A DNA stretch of 64,000 nucleotides, from contig CALUJL010000006.1 of assembly GCA_944320955.1 (NCBI GenBank), forward strand, positions 1 to 64,000, read 5' to 3'. The notes below the pieces were generated by a model. It did no database searches. It saw only the letters and a program-made list of their open reading frames with translations, and had not been told where the DNA came from. Each line of letters starts with the position of its first letter. Within the stretch, counting starts at the first letter, position 1. Origin of the DNA: an uncultured Bacteroidaceae bacterium. GTDB taxonomy: Bacteria > Bacteroidota > Bacteroidia > Bacteroidales > Bacteroidaceae. Of the stretch, positions 17,074 to 26,293 are shown piece after piece. The translations under genes and the position numbers were made by a program.

Positions 17074-18357
17074 ATGCTGAAGCCCTGTCTACTCCTGGCC
17101 CTCGCGCTCCTCGCCGCCGGCAGCCTCCCGGCCCAAGTCACCCTGGAGCAGTGTGTCGCACAAGCCCGGGACAACTATCCCCTCATCCGGCAGTACGACC
17201 TGCTGGAGCGTACAAGAGACGTGAACCTCTCCGACATCAACAAAAGCTGGCTGCCGCAAATCAACCTGTACGGACAAGGCAGCGTGCAAAACGAGACCCC
17301 CTCCTTCCCCGAGTCGCTCTCCGGGCTCGTCAGCCGGAGCGGCACCCCCGTCTCCGGGCTGGACGAGTGGCAATACAAAGTCGGGGCAGACATCAGCCAG
17401 CCCCTCTGGGACGGAGGCACATCGAAAGCCCGGCGCCGGGTAGAACGCGCACAAGACACCGAGCGCCAGGCCGCCGCCGACGTCCGGCTCTATGCCGTCC
17501 GCCAGCGGGTGGAAGACCTCTACTTCGGCATACTGCTCCTCGAAGAACAAGCCCGGCAGACGCGCCTCGTGCTGGCACTGCTCCAAAGCAACCTCACGAA
17601 ACTGCAGGCCATGCTCCGCCACGGCACGGCGCTGCAGGGCGACGTAGACCGGGTGGAAGCCCAATACCTCAGCACCGCCCAGCAGCTCACCCAGGCCGAA
17701 CATACCCAGAAGAGCTACCGCCGCATGCTGGAGCTGTTCACCGGACAGAGCCTCGAAGGGCACGAACTGCTGAAGCCGGAAGCCTCCCTCCCCCGGGAGC
17801 TGAATCCCGCCCGGCCCGAGCTGAGGCACTTCGAGGCCCGGCTGCAGGCCAACGAAGCCCGCGAGGCCGCCGTCACGGCCGGCACGATGCCGAAAATCGG
17901 ACTCTTCGCCCAGGCCTACTACGGCTATCCGGGCTTCAACTACTTCGAGAGCATGATGAAACGCGACCTCTCCTTCAACCTCCTTGCCGGAGTGAAGGTA
18001 GCATGGGACATCGACTCCTTCTACCGGAAAAAGAACGACCGCCGGAAACTCCGGCTCGCGGCGGCAAACATATCCATGGAGCGCGACATTTTCCTGTTCG
18101 ACACGAAACTGGCGACCCGCTCGCAGCTCGACCGCATCGACGGGCTGAAGGCCGTCATGAGAGAAGACCGCCGGATCGTAGAACTGCGCACCCGCGTGCG
18201 CAAAGCCGCCGAGTCGCAACTCGACAACGGGATAATCGACACCACCGAGCTGCTCACCCGCCTTACAGACGAAAAACAGGCCCGACTCACCGCCTCCTAC
18301 CACGAAATCCAACTCCTCCAAAGCATTTACCGACTCAAATACACCCTGAACCGATGA
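17074..18357 (+). CDS. TolC-family outer-membrane efflux protein
   Basis: A 427-residue outer-membrane channel protein with a signal peptide (MLKPCLLLALALLAAGSLPAQ) and the two OEP repeats. The first starts at VTLEQCVAQARDNYPLIRQYD, and the second covers the long helical region from about 220 onward. It would form the outer-membrane exit for the HlyD/ABC complex encoded by the next five genes. Its stop codon overlaps the start of the membrane-fusion gene (ATGA), so translation is coupled. Confidence 0.92.
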   Translation: MLKPCLLLALALLAAGSLPAQVTLEQCVAQARDNYPLIRQYDLLERTRDVNLSDINKSWLPQINLYGQGSVQNETPSFPESLSGLVSRSGTPVSGLDEWQYKVGADISQPLWDGGTSKARRRVERAQDTERQAAADVRLYAVRQRVEDLYFGILLLEEQARQTRLVLALLQSNLTKLQAMLRHGTALQGDVDRVEAQYLSTAQQLTQAEHTQKSYRRMLELFTGQSLEGHELLKPEASLPRELNPARPELRHFEARLQANEAREAAVTAGTMPKIGLFAQAYYGYPGFNYFESMMKRDLSFNLLAGVKVAWDIDSFYRKKNDRRKLRLAAANISMERDIFLFDTKLATRSQLDRIDGLKAVMREDRRIVELRTRVRKAAESQLDNGIIDTTELLTRLTDEKQARLTASYHEIQLLQSIYRLKYTLNR

Positions 18358-19241
18358 AAACGACCATACTGCTTTCCGCAACCCTCCTGCTGCTGGCCTC
18401 CTGCCGGAAGCAAGAACAATACGATGCCACGGGCATCTTCGAGGCCACGACCGTGACCGTATCCGCCGAGACAGCCGGGAAACTCGTGGACTTCGGCATA
18501 GAAGAAGGAGACAGCCTTGCCGCCGGACAGCGGGTCGGGCTGGTAGACACCGCCCTGCTCGCACTCCAGCAAAAACAGCTCCGCAGCCAGCAGCTCGCTG
18601 CCGAGCAGTCCTCGCCCGACATTGCAGCCCAGGCCGCGGCACTGAGGTCGCAGATTGCCCACCAGCAGAGCGAATGCGGCCGCCTCGCACGCCTGCTTGC
18701 CGACGGCGCGGCCACTCAAAAACAAAACGACGACGCAAACGCCCAACTGAAGACCCTGCGCGGACAACTCGAAGGCCTGCTCTCCAGCCTCGACAAGAGC
18801 CGCAACTCCATCGCCCAAAACGCCTCCGCACTGCAGTACCAGGGGGAACAAATCGAAGAACAGCTCCGCAAGAGCCACATCACAGCCCCCATATCGGGCA
18901 TTGTGCTGCAGAAATATGCCGAACAGGGCGAATATGCCACTCCGGGCAGGCCGCTTTTCGAGATAGCCGACTTGGGGCACATCTACCTCCGCTGCTATTT
19001 CACGGCTTCCCAGCTAGCCCGCATCCGGGTCGGGCAGCAAGTGACCATCATAGCCGACTTCGGCGGAGACGAACAGTATGAATACTCCGGACGAATCACG
19101 TGGATAGCCCGGGAAAGCGAATTCACGCCCAAGTCCATCCAGACGCAGGACTCGCGGGCAAACCTCGTGTATGCCGCGAAAATCGCTGTCCGAAACGACG
19201 GCCGGCTGAAACTCGGCCAATACGGGGAGGTACGCCTATGA
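18354..19241 (+). CDS. HlyD-family periplasmic adaptor (membrane fusion lipoprotein)
   Basis: A 295-residue membrane-fusion protein. The N-terminus has a lipoprotein signal with lipobox LASC (MKTTILLSATLLLLASC). A split biotinyl-lipoyl domain (FEATTVTVSAETAGKLV and ITAPISGIVLQKYAEQGEY) encloses a coiled-coil hairpin (about residues 65-165, rich in Gln, Ala and Leu). The C-terminal beta domain ends at KLGQYGEVRL. It overlaps both neighbours by ATGA junctions. It resembles YbhG/YhiI and would bridge the ABC pump to TolC. Confidence 0.9.
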   Translation: MKTTILLSATLLLLASCRKQEQYDATGIFEATTVTVSAETAGKLVDFGIEEGDSLAAGQRVGLVDTALLALQQKQLRSQQLAAEQSSPDIAAQAAALRSQIAHQQSECGRLARLLADGAATQKQNDDANAQLKTLRGQLEGLLSSLDKSRNSIAQNASALQYQGEQIEEQLRKSHITAPISGIVLQKYAEQGEYATPGRPLFEIADLGHIYLRCYFTASQLARIRVGQQVTIIADFGGDEQYEYSGRITWIARESEFTPKSIQTQDSRANLVYAAKIAVRNDGRLKLGQYGEVRL

Positions 19242-20155
19242 CCGCCTGCGCCATCGACATCCGGGGAATCACGAAGCGGTACGGACAGCTCACCGCCCTC
19301 GACCGCGTGACTTTCTCCGTCCCGGAAGGCACCCTGTTCGGCCTCATCGGCCCCGACGGGGCAGGCAAGACCAGCCTGTACCGCATCCTGACCACACTGC
19401 TGGCGCCCGACGAGGGGACAGCCACCGTGGCAGGACGGGACGTGGCGAAGGACTTCCGGCAGCTGCGCAGCGAAATAGGCTACATGCCGGAGCGTTTTTC
19501 CCTCTATCCCGACCTCACTGTCAGCGAAAACCTGCACTTCTTCGCCTCCCTCTTCGGCGTGGAAGTAAAAGACAACTTCGCCCTGATAGCCCCCATCTTC
19601 GGGCAGCTGAAGAAATTCCCCGACCGCAGGGCCGGAGCCCTGTCGGGCGGAATGAAGCAGAAACTCGCCCTAAGTTGCGCGCTGATACACCGCCCCAGAG
19701 TATTGCTGCTGGACGAACCCACCACCGGAGTGGACGCCATCTCGCGAAGCGAGTTCTGGGACATACTGGCAGGGCTGAAGGAAAAGGGAATCACGATACT
19801 CGTCTCGACCTCCTATATGGACGAAGCCGAGCGCTGCGAACGCATTGCCCTGATCAACCGGGGCAGGATTCTCGATGTGAATACGCCGGAAAAACTGAAG
19901 GAAAGAATGGAGGGAAACCTCTACAGCGCATCGTCCGAGACGATGTATCCGCTGTTGGAAGCACTGCGCAGCCTCCCGGACGTGAAAGACTGCTACACCT
20001 TCGGCGCCACGCTGCATGTCGTAACACGCGAAGGGTTCAGTCCGGAAGCCGCGATATGCAAACTCCGGGAGAAAGGCCTGGAGAACGTGCGGATAGAGCC
20101 GGCCGAAGGAAACATAGAAGACTTGTTTATAAAATTAGCCACGAACGATGAATAA
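19238..20155 (+). CDS. ABC transporter ATPase, first of a split pair (YbhF N-half-like)
   Basis: A 305-residue ATP-binding protein. Walker A is GPDGAGKTS, with Asp where Asn is usual. The signature is LSGGMKQKLALSCAL and Walker B is VLLLDEPTTGVD, followed by an H-loop position occupied by VSTSYMDEAE (Ser in place of His). A C-terminal regulatory extension of about 80 residues follows. The start at 19238 overlaps the hlyD stop (ATGA). The H-loop and Walker A changes are typical of the first half of YbhF/RbbA-type double ATPases. Confidence 0.88.
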   Translation: MTACAIDIRGITKRYGQLTALDRVTFSVPEGTLFGLIGPDGAGKTSLYRILTTLLAPDEGTATVAGRDVAKDFRQLRSEIGYMPERFSLYPDLTVSENLHFFASLFGVEVKDNFALIAPIFGQLKKFPDRRAGALSGGMKQKLALSCALIHRPRVLLLDEPTTGVDAISRSEFWDILAGLKEKGITILVSTSYMDEAERCERIALINRGRILDVNTPEKLKERMEGNLYSASSETMYPLLEALRSLPDVKDCYTFGATLHVVTREGFSPEAAICKLREKGLENVRIEPAEGNIEDLFIKLATNDE

Positions 20156-20891
20156 GGAAACGGTACTGTCTGTAAAAGACCTCACCAAGAGGTTCGGGAA
20201 CTTCACTGCCGTAGACCGCATCACCTTCCAGGTCATGAAAGGGGAAATCTTCGGCTTCCTGGGAGCGAACGGCGCGGGCAAAACCACGGCCATGCGCATG
20301 CTGTGCGGACTGAGCTACCCCACATCCGGCAGCGGGACCGTGGCCGGCTACGACATCGTCCGCCAGGCCGAAGAAATAAAACGGCACATCGGCTACATGA
20401 GCCAGCGGTTTTCGCTCTACGAGGGGCTGACCGTATGGGAAAACCTACGCCTCTTCGCCACGATATACGGCATGCCTGCCCGGCAAATAAGAGAAAGGAG
20501 CGATGAGGTATTCGGAGCCTTGGGCATGAAAGACATGCGGAACGCCCTGGTGAAGGATATTCCTCTCGGATGGAAACAGAGGCTCGCGTTTACAGCCGCC
20601 ACGCTGCACTCGCCCGACATCGTCTTCCTCGACGAGCCGACAGGAGGCGTCGACCCGGCCACGAGGCGCAAGTTCTGGGAAATGATTTACAAGGCTTCAT
20701 CAGAGGGGATGACTGTCTTCGTGACGACCCACTACCTCGACGAAGCCGAGTACTGCAACCGCATCTCCATCATGGTGGACGGACAGATAAAAGCCCTGGA
20801 CACTCCGGCAGGATTGAAAGAAGAATATCATGCCACGACGATGGACGAAGTGTTCCGCACGGTGGCCCGGAACGCAAAAAGGCCGGGCTAA
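20148..20891 (+). CDS. ABC transporter ATPase, second of a split pair (YbhF C-half-like)
   Basis: A 247-residue ATP-binding protein. Walker A is GANGAGKTT, Walker B IVFLDEPTGGVDP and the H-loop TTHYLDEAEYC. The signature is degenerate: PLGWKQRLAF replaces LSGGQ-type. The same PLG-KQR form is known from the second ATPase domain of YbhF. It overlaps the preceding ATPase gene by 8 bases. The two proteins probably form a heterodimer that energises the two permeases downstream. Confidence 0.88.
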   Translation: MNKETVLSVKDLTKRFGNFTAVDRITFQVMKGEIFGFLGANGAGKTTAMRMLCGLSYPTSGSGTVAGYDIVRQAEEIKRHIGYMSQRFSLYEGLTVWENLRLFATIYGMPARQIRERSDEVFGALGMKDMRNALVKDIPLGWKQRLAFTAATLHSPDIVFLDEPTGGVDPATRRKFWEMIYKASSEGMTVFVTTHYLDEAEYCNRISIMVDGQIKALDTPAGLKEEYHATTMDEVFRTVARNAKRPG

Positions 20892-20913
20892 ACAAAAAGA
20901 GAGGGTAATCACC

Positions 20914-21963
20914 ATGTCCATATTCCAATCGCTCATAAAGAAAGAGATGCTGCACCTCCTGCGTGATTTCCGCACGATTCTGGTCGTGCTGGTCATGCCC
21001 GTCACGCTGCTGTTGCTGTTCGGGTTCGCCATATCCACTGAAGTAAATAATGTGAGAATAGTAGCCGTAGTGGAACAGCACACGGACGAAACCAAAGAGA
21101 TGCTGGAGCGTTTCCGAAACAATCCCAGTTTTACGTTCGAAGGCACAGTCTCTCCCGGCGAGGCGGAAAGGCTTCTGAGAAAAGGGGAAGCGGATGCCGC
21201 CATCGTATTCAGGACGAAAAACGGCAGGCTGAGCCACCAGATCGTCGCGGATGCCTCCAATACCACCATGGCACAGACCGCCACGGCCTATCTGGAGAGC
21301 GTCGCCAACAGCAATGCCGCAGGTGTCCCGATCGTGAGCCGCACGCTCTACAATCCCCAACTGAAGAGTGCCTACAACTTCGTCCCGGGCATCATGGGCA
21401 TGATCTTCATCCTTATTTGCGCCATGATGACTTCCGTATCGATAGTCAGCGAGAAAGAGACGGGCACGATGGACCTGCTGTTGGTATCGCCGGTACGTCC
21501 CGGGACAATCATCCTGGGGAAACTGGTGCCCTACTTCCTGCTTTCGTGCATCATCCTGGCGCTGATGCTCACGCTGGGCTACACTGTACTGGAAATACCG
21601 CTCTCGGCCAGCGTCATCCCCGTGATCGGCATAAGCCTGCTCTATATAGTCCTCGCCCTGGCCCTTGGACTGCTCATCTCTACGCTGGCCTCCACCCAGG
21701 TGGCCGCCCTGCTCGTCTCCGGGGTGATGTTCATGCTTCCCGTAGTCCTGCTCTCGGGCATGATTTTTCCGGTAGAAAATATGCCGCGGGCGCTGCAGTG
21801 GTTCTCGTGCATCATTCCTGCGCGCTGGTATATAGAGGCCGTGCGGGTGCTGATGATCCAGCAGCTCCCCGCAAGTTCGGTACGGGCGGAAATACTGGTC
21901 CTGGCAGGGATGACGCTGGTCGTGCTGGCCTTGGCCATCAAGAAGTTTCATGCAAAAAGATAA
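20914..21963 (+). CDS. ABC-2 type permease (YbhS/YbhR-like), first
   Basis: A 349-residue ABC-2 membrane protein. One hydrophobic segment near the N-terminus (TILVVLVMPVTLLLLFGFAI) is followed by a periplasmic region of about 150 residues and five membrane segments in the C-terminal half, with the family motif SEKETGTMDLLLVSPVRPGTIILGKLVPY. The start at 20914 (MSIFQSLIKKEM) follows a GAGAGGG purine run. It probably pairs with the next permease. Confidence 0.9.
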   Translation: MSIFQSLIKKEMLHLLRDFRTILVVLVMPVTLLLLFGFAISTEVNNVRIVAVVEQHTDETKEMLERFRNNPSFTFEGTVSPGEAERLLRKGEADAAIVFRTKNGRLSHQIVADASNTTMAQTATAYLESVANSNAAGVPIVSRTLYNPQLKSAYNFVPGIMGMIFILICAMMTSVSIVSEKETGTMDLLLVSPVRPGTIILGKLVPYFLLSCIILALMLTLGYTVLEIPLSASVIPVIGISLLYIVLALALGLLISTLASTQVAALLVSGVMFMLPVVLLSGMIFPVENMPRALQWFSCIIPARWYIEAVRVLMIQQLPASSVRAEILVLAGMTLVVLALAIKKFHAKR

Positions 21964-23081
21964 TGCAGGGTATGAATGCAAGGACTCTAACCGCATTGCT
22001 CCGGAAGGAGCTGCTGATGATGAAGCGGAACCCCATCGTCCCCCGCCTGATAGTCGCCATGCCGGTGCTGGTCATGCTGATTATCCCGCTGGTGGCCACG
22101 CTCGACGTGAAGGACGTGGGCGTAGCAGTGGTAGACAACGACCGGACGGAACTGTCGCGACGCATGGTGGCAGACATGGAGGCTTCCGAGTATCTGCATA
22201 TAACAGGCTGCTACGCGCGGCACGACGAAGCGCTCCGCCAGATGGAGAACGGCAGGGCGGACGTCATCGTCTCCATTCCGGAGGATTACCAGAAGGACTG
22301 GACCAGCGGAAAAAAGCCGAGACTGGCCGTGGAGGCAAACGGAGTGGACGCCATGAAGGGGACGCTCGGAGCACAATATGCCGCCCGCGCCGCAGCTCGT
22401 AGCCTCACGCAGTGGCAGGCAGAACGGGGCATCGGCCTGCCTGCGGCCGAGAGCAACACGATGAACCTGTATAACCCTACGCTCAACTTCCGCAACTACA
22501 TGATACCGGCTCTCATGGTAGTGTTGCTCATCATCGTCTGCGGATTTCTGCCAACGCTCAACCTGGTCGGCGAAAAGGAGGCGGGCACCATCGAGGCGAT
22601 GAACGTCACCCCGGTGGGAAAGTTGGAGTTCGTCCTCTCGAAACTGATACCCTATTGGGCGGTAGGCCTTCTGATCGTAACGGTAGGGATGCTCATCGGC
22701 TGGCTCGTCTATGGGCTTGTGCCGGAGGGGAGCGTGGGTAGCATCTATCTGGCGGCCATTTTGTTCAGCCTCGTCATGTCCGGACTGGGCGTGGCCATAG
22801 CCAACCGGTCGGCCACCATCCTGCAAAGCATCTTCGTGATGTTCGCTTTCATCGTCGTGTTCCAGCTCATGGGCGGGTTGTTTACCCCCATCGCTTCCAT
22901 GCCCCGGTGGGCGCAGGGCATCACCTATGCCCTTCCGCCGCGTTATTTCATCGAAATCATGCGGGCGGTCTACCTGAAAGGGGCCACTCCGGCCGACCTA
23001 GCCGTGCAATATGTGGCACTCGCCGGCTTCGCCCTGCTGCTTAGCCTCGCGGCCGCCGCTACCTACCGGAGGCGGGACTGA
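21963..23081 (+). CDS. ABC-2 type permease (YbhS/YbhR-like), second
   Basis: A 372-residue homologue of the preceding permease, with the same layout: N-terminal membrane segment (IVAMPVLVMLIIPLVATL), extracytoplasmic region, then GEKEAGTIEAMNVTPVGKLEFVLSKLIPYW and five further membrane segments. The start ATG at 21963 shares a base with the previous stop codon; a second Met nine bases on (MNARTL) is also possible. It ends the export operon. Substrate unknown. Confidence 0.9.
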   Translation: MQGMNARTLTALLRKELLMMKRNPIVPRLIVAMPVLVMLIIPLVATLDVKDVGVAVVDNDRTELSRRMVADMEASEYLHITGCYARHDEALRQMENGRADVIVSIPEDYQKDWTSGKKPRLAVEANGVDAMKGTLGAQYAARAAARSLTQWQAERGIGLPAAESNTMNLYNPTLNFRNYMIPALMVVLLIIVCGFLPTLNLVGEKEAGTIEAMNVTPVGKLEFVLSKLIPYWAVGLLIVTVGMLIGWLVYGLVPEGSVGSIYLAAILFSLVMSGLGVAIANRSATILQSIFVMFAFIVVFQLMGGLFTPIASMPRWAQGITYALPPRYFIEIMRAVYLKGATPADLAVQYVALAGFALLLSLAAAATYRRRD

Positions 23082-23123
23082 AAAACGCGGGGGACAAGTA
23101 CACAGCCCCGGCAGGGGCGGGGG

Positions 23124-23220
23124 AGGGAAAAAGCGGCAGGGCTTTTTCGGAAAACAGGCAGCACTTTTTGCCGATTGCCCTGCATGTTTTCCCGACAAGG
23201 CCTGCCCCTTTTTCCGCCGG
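23124..23220. repeat. Array of short palindromic units (site 5, after the export operon)
   Basis: Four units, for example GGGAAAAAGCGGCAGGGCTT and GGAAAACAGGCAGCACTTTT, about 43 bases after the operon's last stop codon. The last units end TTTTTCC near 23215. AT-rich sequence without a clear gene follows to 23370. Confidence 0.6.
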
Positions 23221-23370
23221 CATGGTAGGGAAAGAGGGCAATAAAGAAAAAGAAAAGGATATAAGAAAGGGAATAGAGAATAATATCAAATAAGCCCTAT
23301 CCTAAAGGAAAAAGGATTACTTTTTAAATACAAAAGCGAGGGAGGTATTGTTACCATTGAAAAGTTCTGG

Positions 23371-23682
23371 ATGAAAAACCTTTGGGAAATCTGTAGCACA
23401 AGCGGCAGCTGGCCTGTTAAGGTACAATATAAAAACAAGGTCATTGTAAACATCCGCCCTTCTACATGGTATTCAGAAAGTGCAGACTACAAACCATTTG
23501 AATGCCTTGAAGATTTTCTTGCCGCGTTGGAAGAAACTATTTACAAATACCATGATACGCGCAGCACCATTGCAGAGCATTGGGGCGAAAGGCTTTGCAA
23601 AAGCTATAAGGAGCACTATGGTAGGGAACTTACAATACCGCGATGGAATGACATCAAAAGCAAATATATAAAAGAGGAATAA
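23371..23682 (+). CDS. Small unrecognised ORF next to vsr, possibly a truncated gene
   Basis: A 103-residue ORF, AT-richer than the backbone. I do not recognise the family. Recognisable stretches are WPVKVQYKNKVIVNIRPSTW and ECLEDFLAALEETIYKYHDTR. The same frame is open upstream to 23284 without an ATG and reads plausible protein (EGGIVTIEKFW just before the Met), so the true gene may have been longer and lost its N-terminus. It is convergent with vsr, with one base between stop codons. Since vsr genes usually accompany type II restriction-modification systems, a restriction-enzyme remnant is possible, but that rests on context only. Confidence 0.45.
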   Translation: MKNLWEICSTSGSWPVKVQYKNKVIVNIRPSTWYSESADYKPFECLEDFLAALEETIYKYHDTRSTIAEHWGERLCKSYKEHYGRELTIPRWNDIKSKYIKEE

Positions 23683-23683
23683 G

Positions 23684-24193
23684 CTATTCCTTGCCATATT
23701 CCACCTCACCCTCAGCCGCCATGCTGGGGGATTTTTCTTCCATCACATAACACTCCGCCGGCTTCGGTTTCAAGCGTTCCAGATAAGCATGGTTTATCCA
23801 ATATTCCACCTCCAGCAAAGTCTGTTCACGCACGGCGGGTTTCAACTGGCACTCCCATATCGTCATCACGTTCCAGCCCATCCGCCTCAGTTCCTCCTTG
23901 TTGCGTTCATCACGCGCCTTGTTGTGTTCGATTTTCGTCTTCCAGAACGCGCTGTTGGAGTGCGGGATATGCCCGTCCACCTCATGCCCATGCCAGAAAC
24001 ACCCATGTACGAATATCGCCACCCCGTACTTCCTAAGGACGATGTCCGGCGTGCCCGGCAGCCCGCGCACGTTCTTGCGATAGCGGTAGCCCCGGCTCCA
24101 GAGGTAACGGCGCACGATGAGTTCCGGCTTCGTGTCCTTACTACGGATTTTCGCCATGACAACTGAGCGTTTCTCTTTGTCCCAGATATCCAT
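23684..24193 (-). CDS. vsr: Very short patch repair endonuclease (DNA mismatch endonuclease)
   Basis: A 169-residue Vsr that nicks 5' of T:G mismatches arising from deamination of 5-methylcytosine. Hallmarks are DIWDKEKRSVVMAKIRSKDTKPELIVRR, RKNVRGLPGTPDIVLRKYGVAIFVHGCFWHGH (catalytic Asp and zinc/His region), FWKTKIEHNKARD and MTIWECQL. The start at 24193 (MDIWDKEKRS) fits the family. No cytosine-5 methyltransferase is present in the window, so the gene is orphaned locally. It is AT-richer than the flanks, which suggests transfer. Confidence 0.92.
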   Translation of the reverse strand: MDIWDKEKRSVVMAKIRSKDTKPELIVRRYLWSRGYRYRKNVRGLPGTPDIVLRKYGVAIFVHGCFWHGHEVDGHIPHSNSAFWKTKIEHNKARDERNKEELRRMGWNVMTIWECQLKPAVREQTLLEVEYWINHAYLERLKPKPAECYVMEEKSPSMAAEGEVEYGKE

Positions 24194-24213
24194 TCCTGAA
24201 AATTTTCCTGCAA

Positions 24214-24221
24214 CAAAAATA
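24214..24221 (-). promoter_or_regulatory. -7 box of vsr
   Basis: The minus strand reads TATTTTTG, an exact TAnnTTTG match, about 20 bases before the vsr start at 24193. Confidence 0.5.
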
Positions 24222-24293
24222 CGATATTCCCACAAAATCCCCGCATCCTCCTTACGGCAGAAGATGATGTATGGAGAATAATCCCCCCGCGCG

Positions 24294-24325
24294 TTTGGCG
24301 ACTGGGGGGAATTTACCTATTTTTG
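24294..24325 (+). promoter_or_regulatory. speA promoter
   Basis: TTTG (24294-24297) and TATTTTTG (24318-24325), separated by 20 bases, give an almost ideal Bacteroidetes housekeeping promoter. The leader to the speA ATG at 24387 is about 55 bases. Confidence 0.7.
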
Positions 24326-24386
24326 CAGCCGGATTATGTATTTTTCCCCTTACAACTAACTTTTTAAGTACGAGAGAAAAAGAAAA

Positions 24387-26279
24387 ATGAGAAAATGGCG
24401 CATTGAGGACTCGGAAGAGCTGTACAACATAACCGGTTGGGGCACTTCCTATTTCAAAATCAACGACCGCGGACATGTGACGGTCACGCCCCGCAAGGAC
24501 GGCATCGAAATCGACCTGCAGGAGCTCATGGACGAACTGGCCCTGCGCGACGTGAGCGCGCCGGTGCTGCTGCGCTTCCCCGACATCATAGACAACCGCA
24601 TCGAAAAGGTCTCCAACTGCTTCAAGAAAGCTGCCGAGGAATACGGCTATCGGGCAGAAAACTTCATCGTCTACCCCATCAAAGTTAACCAGATGCGCCC
24701 CGTGGTGGAAGAAATCATCAGCCACGGCAAGAAGTTCAACCTCGGGCTCGAAGCCGGATCCAAACCCGAGCTGCACGCCGTCATAGCCCTCAACACCGAC
24801 TCCGACTCGCCCATCATCTGCAACGGATACAAGGACGAAAGCTACATCGAGCTCGCCCTCTTGGCCCAGAAGATGGGCAAGCGGGTATTCCTCGTGGCCG
24901 AAAAGCCCAACGAGCTGGTGCTCATAGCCCGCATCAGCAAGCAACTCAAGGTGCGGCCCAACATCGGCATCCGCATCAAGCTGGCCTCCTCGGGCAGCGG
25001 CAAGTGGGAAGACTCGGGCGGCGACGCCAGCAAGTTCGGGCTCACCTCGAGCGAACTGCTCGAAGCCTTGGACTTCCTGGAACGCAGCGACATGAAAGAC
25101 TGCCTGAAGCTCATCCATTTCCACATAGGCAGCCAGATCACCAAGATACGCCGCATCAAGACGGCGCTGCGCGAGGCATCGCAGTTCTACGTGCAGCTCC
25201 ACGCGATGGGCTTCCACATAGAGTTCGTCGACATAGGCGGCGGGCTCGGCGTAGACTACGACGGCACCCGCTCGGCCAGCAGCGAGAGCAGCGTCAACTA
25301 TTCGATACAGGAATACGTGAACGACTCGATATCCACCCTCGTGGACGCCAGCGACAAAAACGGAATCCCCCACCCCAACATCATTACCGAAAGCGGCCGC
25401 TCGCTCACGGCGCACCACTCGGTGCTCGTCGTGGAAGTGCTGGAGACGGGAAGCCAGCCCGAATGGGACGACAACGTGGAAGTTTCGGAGAGCGACCACG
25501 AGCTCGTGCGCGAACTCTACGGGATATACGACAACCTTTCCCAAGGCCGGATGCTCGAATCGTGGCACGACGCACAACAAATCCGCGAGGAAGGCCTCGA
25601 CCTCTTCAGCCACGGCATCGTAGACCTGCGCACCCGGGCCCAGATCGAACGCCTCTACTGGTCCATCACACGCGAGATAAACCAGATAGCCATCGGCATG
25701 AAACACGCCCCGGAGGAGTTCCGGTCGCTCTCGAAACTACTGGCCGACAAGTATTTCTGCAACTTCTCCCTCTTCCACTCCCTGCCCGACTCCTGGGCCA
25801 TCGACCAGATTTTCCCCATCATGCCCATCAGCCGCCTCGACGAGCGGCCCACGAAAGTGGCCACCCTGCAGGACATCACCTGCGACTCGGACGGAAAAAT
25901 CACCAACTTCATCTCCCACCAGGGCATCGGAAGCTACCTCCCGCTCCATGCTTTCAGCAAGAAAGAGACCTACTACCTGGGCGTCTTCCTCGTCGGGGCC
26001 TACCAGGAAATCCTGGGCGACATGCACAACCTCTTCGGCGACACCAACGCCGTGCACATCACCGTCAGCGACAAAGGCTACTCCATAGACCAGATAATCG
26101 ACGGAGAGAGCGTGGCCGACGTGCTGGCCTACGTGCAGTATAATCCCCGCCGCCTGGTGCGCAACGTGGAGACATGGGTCACGAAGTCCGTAAAGGAAGG
26201 CCGCATCTCGGTGGACGAAGGCAAGGAATTCCTCAGCAACTACCGCTCCGGCCTCTACGGATATACCTACTTGGAATAA
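24387..26279 (+). CDS. speA: Biosynthetic arginine decarboxylase
   Basis: A 630-residue PLP-dependent fold III decarboxylase that makes agmatine for polyamine synthesis. The PLP lysine is Lys99 in YPIKVNQ. Further landmarks are GLEAGSKPEL, LIHFHIGSQI, DIGGGLGVDYDG, the substrate-side ESGRSLTAHHSV, and the C-terminal NLFGDTNAVHI. Length matches SpeA. It is followed after 14 bases by argB, an order usual in Bacteroides. Confidence 0.95.
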   Translation: MRKWRIEDSEELYNITGWGTSYFKINDRGHVTVTPRKDGIEIDLQELMDELALRDVSAPVLLRFPDIIDNRIEKVSNCFKKAAEEYGYRAENFIVYPIKVNQMRPVVEEIISHGKKFNLGLEAGSKPELHAVIALNTDSDSPIICNGYKDESYIELALLAQKMGKRVFLVAEKPNELVLIARISKQLKVRPNIGIRIKLASSGSGKWEDSGGDASKFGLTSSELLEALDFLERSDMKDCLKLIHFHIGSQITKIRRIKTALREASQFYVQLHAMGFHIEFVDIGGGLGVDYDGTRSASSESSVNYSIQEYVNDSISTLVDASDKNGIPHPNIITESGRSLTAHHSVLVVEVLETGSQPEWDDNVEVSESDHELVRELYGIYDNLSQGRMLESWHDAQQIREEGLDLFSHGIVDLRTRAQIERLYWSITREINQIAIGMKHAPEEFRSLSKLLADKYFCNFSLFHSLPDSWAIDQIFPIMPISRLDERPTKVATLQDITCDSDGKITNFISHQGIGSYLPLHAFSKKETYYLGVFLVGAYQEILGDMHNLFGDTNAVHITVSDKGYSIDQIIDGESVADVLAYVQYNPRRLVRNVETWVTKSVKEGRISVDEGKEFLSNYRSGLYGYTYLE

Positions 26280-26293
26280 ACACACACGCACAC

